From Sedimentisphaerales bacterium (GTDB lineage: Bacteria; Planctomycetota; Phycisphaerae; Sedimentisphaerales; SM23-30), in contig JAFGDI010000113.1 in NCBI GenBank assembly GCA_016932145.1, positions 1 to 7,279 on the forward strand: 7,279 nt of DNA, given 5' to 3'. The translations under genes and the position numbers were made by a program. Position 1 is the first letter of the stretch. Each line of letters starts with the position of its first letter. The notes below the pieces were generated by a model. That model was not told the origin of the DNA, ran no database searches, and saw only the letters and a program-made list of their open reading frames with translations. This document shows positions 1-5,908 of the stretch, piece after piece.

Positions 1-106
1 CCGCAATTATGTCAACCACCGAAAAATACCATTTTCCCGCCTTTTCGTCATAAACTCTGCGAATCTCACGGTTTTCAAAAACCGCCAATGATGATTTACT
101 ATCCAT
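1..106 (-). CDS. Bro-N / phage antirepressor-like protein, N-terminal fragment (runs off the left edge)
   Basis: Reading leftwards from an ATG at 106-104, 35 codons are open to the window edge. The peptide begins MDSKSSLAVFENREIRR and continues VYDEKAGKWYFSVVDIIA. The order 'F...REIRRVYDE...WYFSVVDIIA' resembles the start of the Bro-N domain (BRO / phage antirepressor family), in which a short beta-rich stretch with a conserved W-[FY]-[FS]-V-x-D motif leads into a DNA-binding fold. These proteins are typical of prophages and accessory regions, where they act as DNA-binding regulators; the role here is unknown. The start is supported by AAAGGG about 5 bases upstream of the ATG and by a consensus promoter whose predicted transcript begins about 40 bases before it. 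Only the N-terminus is visible, so the C-terminal domain that would define the subtype cannot be judged. It is divergent from uvrA. Confidence 0.72.
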   Translation of the reverse strand, partial: MDSKSSLAVFENREIRRVYDEKAGKWYFSVVDIIA

Positions 107-154
107 ACTAACCCTTTCGTAATCGTTGAAAATACCCTTATTCTCAATGTCCCT

Positions 155-184
155 ATTATAACGAATTTGAAACATTACTGTCAA
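155..184 (-). promoter_or_regulatory. Consensus sigma70-type promoter of the Bro-N-like gene
   Basis: On the minus strand TTGACA (184-179) is followed after 18 bases by TATAAT (160-155). Both hexamers match the sigma70 consensus exactly. The predicted start point is near 148, giving a leader of about 42 bases before the ATG at 106. This is the best promoter match in the window, which suggests strong or unregulated basal transcription unless a repressor binds here. Confidence 0.75.
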
Positions 185-397
185 AAACAATCAAGTAAAA
201 ACTGCAAATACCGGCAAGTGGCTAAATTCAGAGCAAATTACCGCACTAATACAAACATTTACAATATAAATACTTAAGGCCAAAACCCGACCACCTCACC
301 CCTTTTTCGCTTCCGCAAATGCCTTTTTCATGTTATCATTGGCAAATTGCTATTAATAGACACAGAGAGAACTAGATATATCAAACCGGAAAAATGC

Positions 398-3223
398 ATG
401 GCTAATAAATATATTAAAGTAAGAGGAGCTAAGGAACATAACCTTAAATCTGTTGATGTTGATATACCACGCGATAAGCTCGTTGTTATTACCGGGCTGA
501 GCGGCTCTGGCAAAAGCTCGCTGGCTTTTGATACCATTTTCGCTGAAGGTCAGCGAAAATATGTCGAGTCGCTCTCGGCTTACGCCCGTCAGTTCCTCGA
601 ACAGATGCAAAAGCCTGATGTCGAGAGCATTGAGGGCCTGCCGCCAACTATTTCCATTGAACAGCGCAGCGGTGGCCGTAACCCTCGCTCCACTGTCGCC
701 ACTACCACCGAATTGTACGACTATTTCCGTCTGCTCTTTGCCCGGGTCGGTAAGCCGCACTGTTATATATGTGGCAGGCCCATAGAAAGCCAACATGCCG
801 GGAAGATCGTGGACGACCTCATTAGTAATGATGCCGGAAAAAAAATATACATCTGCGCCCCCCTGGTCTCCGGCCAGAAAGGTGAACACGCAGAGGTACT
901 CGCCCGTATCCAGCGTGATGGCTTTGTCAGGGCCCGCATCGACGGTGTAATCTGTGAACTTAAAGACGCGCCCGAACTGAAAAAGACCGTTGCCCATACT
1001 ATCGAAGCAGTTATCGACCGCCTGGTAGTAAAAGACTCTATCCGCGGTCGCATTGCCGATTCAGTCGAACTGGCCATCAAACAAAGCGATGGCACAGTAT
1101 TAATACTCAAAGAAGATAAAGACAATAACTGGCAGGAGCATTTTTACAGCTCAAAATTCGCCTGTATCGACCACCCCGAAGCGGCCATGCCCGAATTATC
1201 GCCCCGCTGCTTCAGCTTCAATAACCCCTATGGTGCCTGCCGCAGTTGCGATGGCCTGGGTACGATCCAGGAATTCGACCCGGACCTGATTGTCCCTGAT
1301 GACGAGCTCTCTTTAGAAGATGGCGCGATTGATGCCTGGCGTAAAGGCGGTAAACGCATGAACATATTCTATAATCGCCTCATTCGCACATTCTGCTCTG
1401 AATTTGATGTAAGCCCCAGTACCCCTTATAAGAGCATACCCAAAAATATCCAAAATATTCTCATGTACGGTACAGACGAGAATAAAAAGAAAGGGCCTGA
1501 GTTTGAAGGTGTTATACCTAACCTCATGCGCCGCTTCAAAACTACCGATAGCGAATTTGTCAAGGCCAGATTACATGGCTATATGTCTGAACAACCCTGT
1601 CAGGACTGTAATGGTGCCAGACTGAGACCAGAATCGCTCGCTGTTTTTATTAATGGCAAAAATATCAATGATATCGTCCAGATGAGCATATCTCAGGCCA
1701 GAGAATTTTTTGACAACCTTAATTTCTCGAATGAAGCCGCTACCATTGCCGAACCCATTCTTAAAGAAGTTCGCAATCGCCTTAAATTCCTCTCCAATGT
1801 CGGACTCGACTACCTCACACTCAGCAGACGCAGCGGTACGCTCTCCGGCGGTGAAGCACAACGCATCAGACTTGCTACCCAGGTTGGTTCGGCACTCGTC
1901 GGTGTTTGCTATGTACTTGACGAACCCTCCATCGGCTTACATCAGCGAGATAATGAAAAACTCATTCATACCATGCGTAACCTCGCTGATCTGGGTAACT
2001 CTGTTCTGGTCGTTGAACATGATGAAGATACCATGTTCGCTGCTGACCATATTATAGATGTTGGACCAGGTGCCGGACATCGCGGCGGTCAGATAGTAGC
2101 TCAAGGTACGATCGATGATATCAAGGTCGCCGAACGCTCAATTACTGGCCAATATCTCGCTGGTATCCGCCAGATTAAACTACCAGAAAAACGCCGCAAG
2201 GTTAACCCTAAATTCTCCGTTTCAGTTAAAGGCGTTGAGCAGAACAATCTCAAAAATATTGAGGTAGTTTTCCCTCTCGAAACCTTCATTTGCGTCACCG
2301 GCGTAAGCGGGTCAGGCAAAAGCTCGCTGGTTCGTCAAGTCCTGCTCCCGGCCATGATGAGAAAACTCTATAACAGCCACGATAAGCCCGGCAAGTTCAA
2401 AAAACTCGTCGGTATGAACCGCGTCGATAAGGTTATACAGATCGACCAGAGCCCTATCGGCCGTACGCCCCGTTCTAACCCGGCTACCTACACCGGCGTT
2501 TTCGACCTCATACGCCAGCTATTCAGCAAAACACGCGACGCTCGCATTCGCGGCTATAACCCCGGCCGGTTCAGCTTCAATGTCAAAGGCGGTCGCTGCG
2601 AGTATTGCCAGGGACAAGGCACAAAAAAAATAGAAATGCACTTCTTACCAGATGTCTATGTCGAGTGCGAACAGTGCAAGGGCACTCGCTATAATCGCGA
2701 AACTCTCGACATTAAATATCGAGGTATGAGCATTGCCGATGTTCTCAATATGTCGGTTGCCGATTCTCTCGAATTCTTCGATAGTTTCCCCAAAATAAAA
2801 CAAATGCTCCGCGCCCTCTATGATGTCGGACTCAGCTATATCGCCCTGGGACAGGCCTCAACCACTCTTTCGGGTGGCGAAGCTCAACGCGTTAAACTCG
2901 CCGCGGAACTGGGCAGAAATAGTACCGGACATACCTTCTACATTCTCGATGAGCCTACGACCGGCCTGCATATGGCAGACATACACAACCTGCTCAATGT
3001 GCTTAACCGCTTAGTCGATAAAGGCAATACTGTAGTGGTTATTGAACATAATCTCGATGTCATTAAAGTCGCAGATCATATTATTGACCTCGGACCCGAA
3101 GGCGGTGACCAGGGTGGTTTTATCGTCGCCACTGGTACGCCCGAAGAAATATGCCAGATACCAGAAAGCTACACCGGCAAATTCCTCAAAAGCAAACTAT
3201 TACCAGACAATAGCCAAAAATGA
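398..3223 (+). CDS. uvrA: UvrABC excinuclease subunit A
   Basis: UvrA is the ATP-dependent damage sensor of nucleotide excision repair; as a dimer it loads UvrB onto distorted DNA in the cytoplasm. The 941-aa product matches the usual family length (about 940). It has two ABC ATPase modules. Module I has Walker A GLSGSGKS (33-40), signature LSGGEAQR (482-489) and Walker B VLDEPSIGLH (506-515). Module II has Walker A GVSGSGKS (635-642), signature LSGGEAQR (824-831), Walker B ILDEPTTGLH (849-858) and an IEHN switch histidine near 884. Zinc modules are CIDH (256-259) with CRSC (281-284), and CEYC (734-737) with CEQC (757-760); the first uses Cys-x2-His where many homologues have Cys-x2-Cys. The ATG at 398 (MANKYIKVRGAKEHNLK) is chosen because it matches the family N-terminus and has GGAA at 388-391; an in-frame TTG at 347 would add 17 unrelated residues. 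No LexA-type box or convincing promoter was seen upstream. The gene is monocistronic. Confidence 0.98.
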   Translation: MANKYIKVRGAKEHNLKSVDVDIPRDKLVVITGLSGSGKSSLAFDTIFAEGQRKYVESLSAYARQFLEQMQKPDVESIEGLPPTISIEQRSGGRNPRSTVATTTELYDYFRLLFARVGKPHCYICGRPIESQHAGKIVDDLISNDAGKKIYICAPLVSGQKGEHAEVLARIQRDGFVRARIDGVICELKDAPELKKTVAHTIEAVIDRLVVKDSIRGRIADSVELAIKQSDGTVLILKEDKDNNWQEHFYSSKFACIDHPEAAMPELSPRCFSFNNPYGACRSCDGLGTIQEFDPDLIVPDDELSLEDGAIDAWRKGGKRMNIFYNRLIRTFCSEFDVSPSTPYKSIPKNIQNILMYGTDENKKKGPEFEGVIPNLMRRFKTTDSEFVKARLHGYMSEQPCQDCNGARLRPESLAVFINGKNINDIVQMSISQAREFFDNLNFSNEAATIAEPILKEVRNRLKFLSNVGLDYLTLSRRSGTLSGGEAQRIRLATQVGSALVGVCYVLDEPSIGLHQRDNEKLIHTMRNLADLGNSVLVVEHDEDTMFAADHIIDVGPGAGHRGGQIVAQGTIDDIKVAERSITGQYLAGIRQIKLPEKRRKVNPKFSVSVKGVEQNNLKNIEVVFPLETFICVTGVSGSGKSSLVRQVLLPAMMRKLYNSHDKPGKFKKLVGMNRVDKVIQIDQSPIGRTPRSNPATYTGVFDLIRQLFSKTRDARIRGYNPGRFSFNVKGGRCEYCQGQGTKKIEMHFLPDVYVECEQCKGTRYNRETLDIKYRGMSIADVLNMSVADSLEFFDSFPKIKQMLRALYDVGLSYIALGQASTTLSGGEAQRVKLAAELGRNSTGHTFYILDEPTTGLHMADIHNLLNVLNRLVDKGNTVVVIEHNLDVIKVADHIIDLGPEGGDQGGFIVATGTPEEICQIPESYTGKFLKSKLLPDNSQK

Positions 3224-3247
3224 TGACCCCTTTTTTCCAGTTAAAAC

Positions 3248-3284
3248 AACAGGTCAGGCTCTTCGCCTGGCCTGTTCTCTTTTG
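3248..3284 (+). terminator. Intrinsic terminator of uvrA
   Basis: A 12-bp stem lies 24 bases after the uvrA stop codon: AACAGGTCAGGC (3248-3259), loop TCTTC, GCCTGGCCTGTT (3265-3276). It is complete apart from one G-U wobble. CTCTTTTG follows. The GC-rich stem with a T-rich tail fits a rho-independent terminator and separates uvrA from the downstream small-ORF/xer operon. Confidence 0.88.
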
Positions 3285-3732
3285 TCAGGCACATCTCCTA
3301 CAATATCATACAATGTTATAAGACTTGCATATAACCAACCATGAGTAAACCCCTTTCCATCCTCCATTACTCCTTTTTGAGAACATACACTTTTCATAGT
3401 CCTATAACTTTATCAACCCTGAATTATTTCCGTTTTTTTTTACACTTGCTCTACAAATAACAACTTAACTTAACAGAATTCACCTTACTTCATATAAAAA
3501 AAGAACTTACAATTTTAATCTGATATTAATCAACATCTCATTTGACCTGAAAAACAGATATCATGGTCCTATAACCTTAAATAACAGCTAATATCACAGG
3601 TGTTCTGTGAGAAAGTCTCATGTTTACTCTCTTTCCGTCCGATAGATTCTCTGCAGGTTGGTTGAAGGAATAACAGCCGGCAACGAAATGGAGCCGCCCA
3701 ACAGGGCATAAAAAAAGGAAGAAGTTTATACG
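3285..3732. other. AT-rich intergenic region with no convincing gene
   Basis: No coding sequence is supportable in these 448 bases. What can be seen: an inverted pair GTTATA/TATAAC (3315-3335, 9-base gap); two copies of TCATRGTCCTATAAC (3394-3408 and 3561-3575, one mismatch); a T9 run near 3432-3440; a promoter candidate (3470-3498); a small hairpin TCACAG-GTGTT-CTGTGA (3594-3610) in the predicted leader; and a short GCCC-AACA-GGGC hairpin just before the first small gene. A 17-codon ATG reading frame at 3620-3673 is not supported by anything else. No known riboswitch class could be matched by eye to the leader of about 230 bases. Confidence 0.6.
3470..3498 (+). promoter_or_regulatory. Candidate promoter of the small-ORF/xerD operon
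   Basis: TTAACA (3470-3475) and TATAAA (3493-3498) are separated by 17 bases; each hexamer matches five of six sigma70 consensus positions. A start near 3505 would leave a leader of about 230 bases before the first small gene at 3733. The surroundings are AT-rich, so a chance match is possible. Confidence 0.4.
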
Positions 3733-3921
3733 ATGAGCTGCCCTTATCTGAATTCGGATGAGTATCATTGTGACAGGCAGTCAAATGCCAATAAATCAGA
3801 CACTATAAGTGAACTGTGTAATGACCAGTATCTTTTTTGCAGTCGCTTTCTCGAAATCTGCCATAAATTGCAGCACCAGAGATCGTTTACTGCCGAAAAG
3901 GAATTGATGTCTGTCAGATGA
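3733..3921 (+). CDS. Small cysteine-rich protein (62 aa), first gene of the xerD operon
   Basis: The product has five cysteines in 62 residues (C3, C13, C29, C36, C43), arranged as CPYL-x6-C, a polar linker, then LC-x6-C and one further C-x6-C. This spacing resembles small bacterial 'CPYL...C...C...C' proteins thought to bind a metal or Fe-S cluster, but I cannot assign a named family and the function is unknown. The C-terminal third is charged and lacks cysteines. No membrane segment or signal peptide is seen. The ATG at 3733 is the first in the frame after a stop at 3709; AAGGAAG (3715-3721) lies about 11-13 bases upstream, farther than ideal. Its stop overlaps the next ATG as ATGA, and that gene ends three bases before xerD, so the three appear to be co-transcribed and translationally coupled. 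That gene order is the main support for it being real. Confidence 0.55.
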   Translation: MSCPYLNSDEYHCDRQSNANKSDTISELCNDQYLFCSRFLEICHKLQHQRSFTAEKELMSVR

Positions 3922-4070
3922 AAGGTATTGTAAGTTTTACCCTCTGTAACGGGGTTTGTGGAGATTCCGCGCACCAGATGGTATTGCTTCTCAATAACTG
4001 GCAGTTATACTCATTATTTGTGTTTTTGGAAAATGAAGAAGAAATAGAAGAACAAGTTGTGGATAATTGA
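3918..4070 (+). CDS. Small protein of unknown function (50 aa), second gene of the xerD operon
   Basis: An ATG at 3918 overlaps the stop of the upstream 62-aa gene by four bases (ATGA), and the frame runs to TGA at 4068-4070, three bases before the xerD ATG. The product starts MKGIVSFTLCNGVCGDSAHQ, has a CNGVC pair (C10, C14), a hydrophobic stretch at about residues 21-37 (MVLLLNNWQLYSLFVFL), and a very acidic tail (ENEEEIEEQVVDN). The hydrophobic part could be an amphipathic helix or a weak membrane segment; no family is recognised. The perfect fit between its neighbours suggests translational coupling. Alternatively it is only a non-functional reading frame that lets ribosomes pass from the first gene to xerD. 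It is short enough to be missed by usual length cut-offs. Confidence 0.5.
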   Translation: MKGIVSFTLCNGVCGDSAHQMVLLLNNWQLYSLFVFLENEEEIEEQVVDN

Positions 4071-4073
4071 ATC

Positions 4074-5021
4074 ATGAAGTTTTTTCAAGAAAATGAGAAG
4101 AAGTTGGAAAAATGGCCGGATTCCGAAATCGAAACTTTTCTACACTATCTTTGTGTGGAAGGTGGATTAGCCGGCAATACGATAATGTCATATCGAAGAG
4201 ATCTGCGGCGTTTCGCTCATTTCGCAGAGCTTAACGGTCTGACATTACCTGACCAAATCAACCCGCAAACTGCCGTTGATTTCGTAAAATGGCTCTCGCA
4301 GCCGGTCGAAGAAGATCATACCAGACTATCAGAAGCTACTATTGCTCGCCATGTCGTTTCGCTACGCATGTTCATGCGATATCAGAAACTCATGGGCAAG
4401 GTCAAAACGGATCTTTGCGACCTTATGGAATCTCCTCGCATCTGGCAAAGAGTGCCTCGGGTTTTATCAAAGCAACAGGCCGCTGAACTCGTTTCTGCCG
4501 TTAACCCTGTTGACCAGTTATTCCTCAGAGACAAAGCCTTACTGGAACTGCTCTATGCCACCGGCATGAGAGCTTCAGAGGCCGCTTCTCTTAATCTCAG
4601 CGATGTTAACTTCAAAATGGGTTATCTCCGGTGTATTGGTAAAGGTGATAAGGAAAGAATTATACCTGTACATAAATACGCTATCGATGTCCTGCATGAC
4701 TATGTCACTAAGCAGAGACTCGACCTCACCGAAAAAACCCATTCCCGCAAGCTCTTTGTCTCTAAAAATGGCAAAGAACTCTCCCGGATCGAAGTGTGGC
4801 GTATTGTCAAAAAGGCTGCCCTCAAAGCCGGGCTGCCTGGCAAGGTCACTCCGCATACCCTGAGACATTGCTTTGGAACTCACCTCCTGCAGGGCGGTGC
4901 CGACCTCAGAAGTGTACAGGAAATGCTCGGACACGCTGACCTGAGTACTACCCAGATTTACACTCATGTTAACCATGAGCACCTGAGAAGTATTCATAAA
5001 AAGTATCATCCCATGGGATAA
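4074..5021 (+). CDS. xerD: XerD-type site-specific tyrosine recombinase
   Basis: The 315-aa protein has the two-domain layout of XerC/XerD. An N-terminal SAM-like core-binding domain (about residues 15-110, with 'FLHYLCVEGGLAGNTIMSYRRDLRRF') is followed by a C-terminal catalytic domain. All six catalytic positions are present: R166 (ATGMRASE), K190 (GKGDKER), H261 and R264 (HTLRH), H287 (GHADLS) and nucleophile Y296 (IYTHV). With a partner Xer protein at dif, such enzymes resolve chromosome dimers before division. I favour XerD over XerC because catalytic spacing follows E. coli XerD with a constant 17-18 residue offset and the C-terminus reads HKKYHP, like the XerD HHPR ending; XerC or an integrative-element integrase cannot be excluded. 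The start at 4074 sits three bases after the preceding small ORF. The ribosome site is weak (GTGGAT, about 10-12 bases upstream), consistent with coupling to that ORF. Confidence 0.93.
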   Translation: MKFFQENEKKLEKWPDSEIETFLHYLCVEGGLAGNTIMSYRRDLRRFAHFAELNGLTLPDQINPQTAVDFVKWLSQPVEEDHTRLSEATIARHVVSLRMFMRYQKLMGKVKTDLCDLMESPRIWQRVPRVLSKQQAAELVSAVNPVDQLFLRDKALLELLYATGMRASEAASLNLSDVNFKMGYLRCIGKGDKERIIPVHKYAIDVLHDYVTKQRLDLTEKTHSRKLFVSKNGKELSRIEVWRIVKKAALKAGLPGKVTPHTLRHCFGTHLLQGGADLRSVQEMLGHADLSTTQIYTHVNHEHLRSIHKKYHPMG

Positions 5022-5051
5022 TAGCAGAATATATCCCCCACCCCATTTTCC

Positions 5052-5168
5052 GGGTACCTCTATAAAATCGATTTCCTCCTGGTGGAATATTGCAGTCCCC
5101 ATCTGCCCTGTTCCAGTGCCCCCGGCACAACCAGAGAAATAGATTTTTGAGAGGTACCCATTTTTTTA
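5052..5168 (+). terminator. Long foldback with T-tract after xerD (terminator and/or MITE-like element)
   Basis: Arms 5052-5075 and 5136-5159 form a 24-bp inverted repeat with three mismatches; the outer ten bases GGGTACCTCT / AGAGGTACCC pair perfectly. The stem can continue with CTGGT (5079-5083) and ACCAG (5130-5134). Inside are GGAA/TTCC (5084-5087 and 5111-5114) and a perfect GTGCC-CCC-GGCAC hairpin (5116-5128), giving a branched fold. The right arm is followed by ATTTTTTTA (5160-5168), so on the plus strand it has the form of a rho-independent terminator for xerD, beginning 30 bases after the stop. A 108-bp body with terminal inverted repeats is also what a short non-autonomous mobile element looks like. 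The related flank CATTTT occurs on both sides but does not abut symmetrically, so no clean target duplication is claimed. Confidence 0.6.
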
Positions 5169-5477
5169 CCACCAACTGGGAACGCCAGGCACAATGAAAT
5201 CCGCCGCAGGGGAGTTCAGCAAATTAATCGAACCAAAACCTACAACACAGCCAAAACTGCATCAGTTAATAATAGCTAAATTTTTCCCCTCCCCATTTCA
5301 ACTCCAACTAATACATCAGTCAACCCCATTCATTGGCAGAACCGGCCTGTATTATTATAGCCGATACCCGCAACTATACCAACCCAGCATCACACCCCAC
5401 TGGGAACGCCGTAGATAATCAGATGGCACCCAAATACCGTTTTGGTTAAGACATTCTGGCTGCCTCATAATTTCTTA
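5169..5477. other. Intergenic region carrying a 12-bp direct repeat
   Basis: No gene is supported here. A 74-codon ATG frame at 5194-5418 has low-complexity composition, no family resemblance and no good ribosome site. The exact 12-mer ACTGGGAACGCC occurs at 5175-5186 and 5399-5410 in the same orientation, 224 bases apart; the first copy can fold as CTGG-GAACG-CCAG. The rest is irregular CA-rich sequence. Confidence 0.55.
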
Positions 5478-5545
5478 GACAGAATTAACATAATTACCAG
5501 AATTTCTAATATCTCTTTCATTCTGTAAATTATGTAAATTCTGTC
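5478..5545. repeat. 68-bp imperfect palindrome with 26-bp arms
   Basis: The arm at 5478-5503 is the reverse complement of 5520-5545 at 23 of 26 positions, with a 16-base loop (5504-5519). Each arm is itself made of roughly 9-base units: CAGAATTAA, CATAATTAC, CAGAATTTC on the left, and ATTCTGTAA, ATTATGTAA, ATTCTGTCC on the right. It is AT-rich with no T-tract on either side, so it does not look like a simple terminator. It may be a dispersed repeat element or a binding site for a dimeric protein; this is inference. Confidence 0.7.
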
Positions 5546-5599
5546 CAAAACATATTCCACCAGCAAAGCGAAAAATAAAACCAGACACAATGTATGTTT

Positions 5600-5628
5600 T
5601 TGACAAACATATTCTTATAACTTATTAT
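5600..5628 (+). promoter_or_regulatory. Strong sigma70-type promoter pointing into a region without a protein gene
   Basis: TTGACA (5600-5605, exact consensus) is followed after 17 bases by TATTAT (5623-5628, five of six). The sequence upstream is A/T-rich, as in UP elements. Predicted transcription begins near 5635 and runs rightwards into 5635-5937, where no convincing protein gene exists on the plus strand. See the candidate RNA that follows. Confidence 0.6.
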
Positions 5629-5744
5629 GATAAAATATCTTAACCGAAACGGTACTTGGTACCCTCCGGTTGTCTTTATACAGACAATTACCCCAGGCTG
5701 TTTAGTCTAAATAAATGAAATTTTCTCCCGAAATCTGGGCCTGC

Positions 5745-5790
5745 CAGTATTGCGACATATCGCGACACAGTATTGCGACATATTGCGACA
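5745..5790. repeat. 23-bp tandem repeat, two copies (four TATYGCGACA units)
   Basis: Bases 5745-5767 and 5768-5790 are the same 23-mer with one C/T difference. Each copy is CAG followed by two 10-base units TATYGCGACA, giving units at 5748-5757, 5758-5767, 5771-5780 and 5781-5790. The near-helical 10-base phasing of four direct units resembles an array of protein-binding half-sites (iteron-like) or the subterminal repeats of a mobile element. No cognate protein can be named. Confidence 0.85.
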
Positions 5791-5799
5791 TTCTTATAG

Positions 5800-5908
5800 G
5801 AAATGAGGTTGAAAAAATGAAATTAGCCTGGATATGAGGATTGAAAGGATAAATATAATGAGAAATGCTCATTTCTTTTTATCCTCAAGATCCTTAAATC
5901 CAGGCTAA
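5800..5908 (-). terminator. 86-nt hairpin with U-rich tail, terminator of the right-hand minus-strand gene
   Basis: Successive paired blocks nest in register: TTAGCCTGGAT (5823-5833) with ATCCAGGCTAA (5898-5908); AGGAT (5837-5841) with ATCCT (5890-5894); AGGATAAA (5846-5853) with TTTATCCT (5878-5885); AGAAA (5861-5865) with TTTCT (5872-5876). The internal loops between the first three blocks are symmetric (3x3, then 4x4). Read on the minus strand, the stem is followed by TTTCATTTTTTC (5822-5811) and begins about 30 bases after the stop codon at 5938, as expected for an intrinsic terminator. It is much longer than a typical terminator stem, so it may also be a processed RNA structure or a foldback element. 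Confidence 0.65.

Noticed and set aside
347..397. TTG start that would lengthen UvrA by 17 residues
   Set aside because: The extra residues match nothing in UvrA, while MANKYIKVRGAKEHNLK from the ATG at 398 starts where the family starts.
353..1125. Long minus-strand frames inside uvrA
   Set aside because: They are antisense shadows of a highly conserved gene and have no independent support.
3660..3732. Riboswitch in the leader of the small-ORF operon
   Set aside because: GCCC-AACA-GGGC and nearby short pairings look suggestive, but no consensus of c-di-GMP, fluoride, cobalamin, TPP or guanidine classes could be matched.
3569..3784. Overlapping minus-strand ORFs of 63-71 codons
   Set aside because: Two frames overlap the same bases with no ribosome site or family resemblance, and they run against the better supported plus-strand operon.
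5052..5159. Integron attC site next to a tyrosine recombinase
   Set aside because: The outer arms are GGGTACC/GGTACCC without the RYYYAAC/GTTRRRY core boxes that define attC.
5194..5418. Plus-strand 74-codon ORF after xerD
   Set aside because: Low-complexity, proline/glutamine/isoleucine-rich peptide with no family resemblance; it ends inside a repeated 12-mer and lacks a good ribosome site.
5606..5635. dif-like Xer recombination site
   Set aside because: TTATGATAAAA resembles the XerD half-site, but the other arm matches poorly and the ATAA/TTAT core is separated by four rather than six bases; the sequence is better explained as the -10 region of a promoter.
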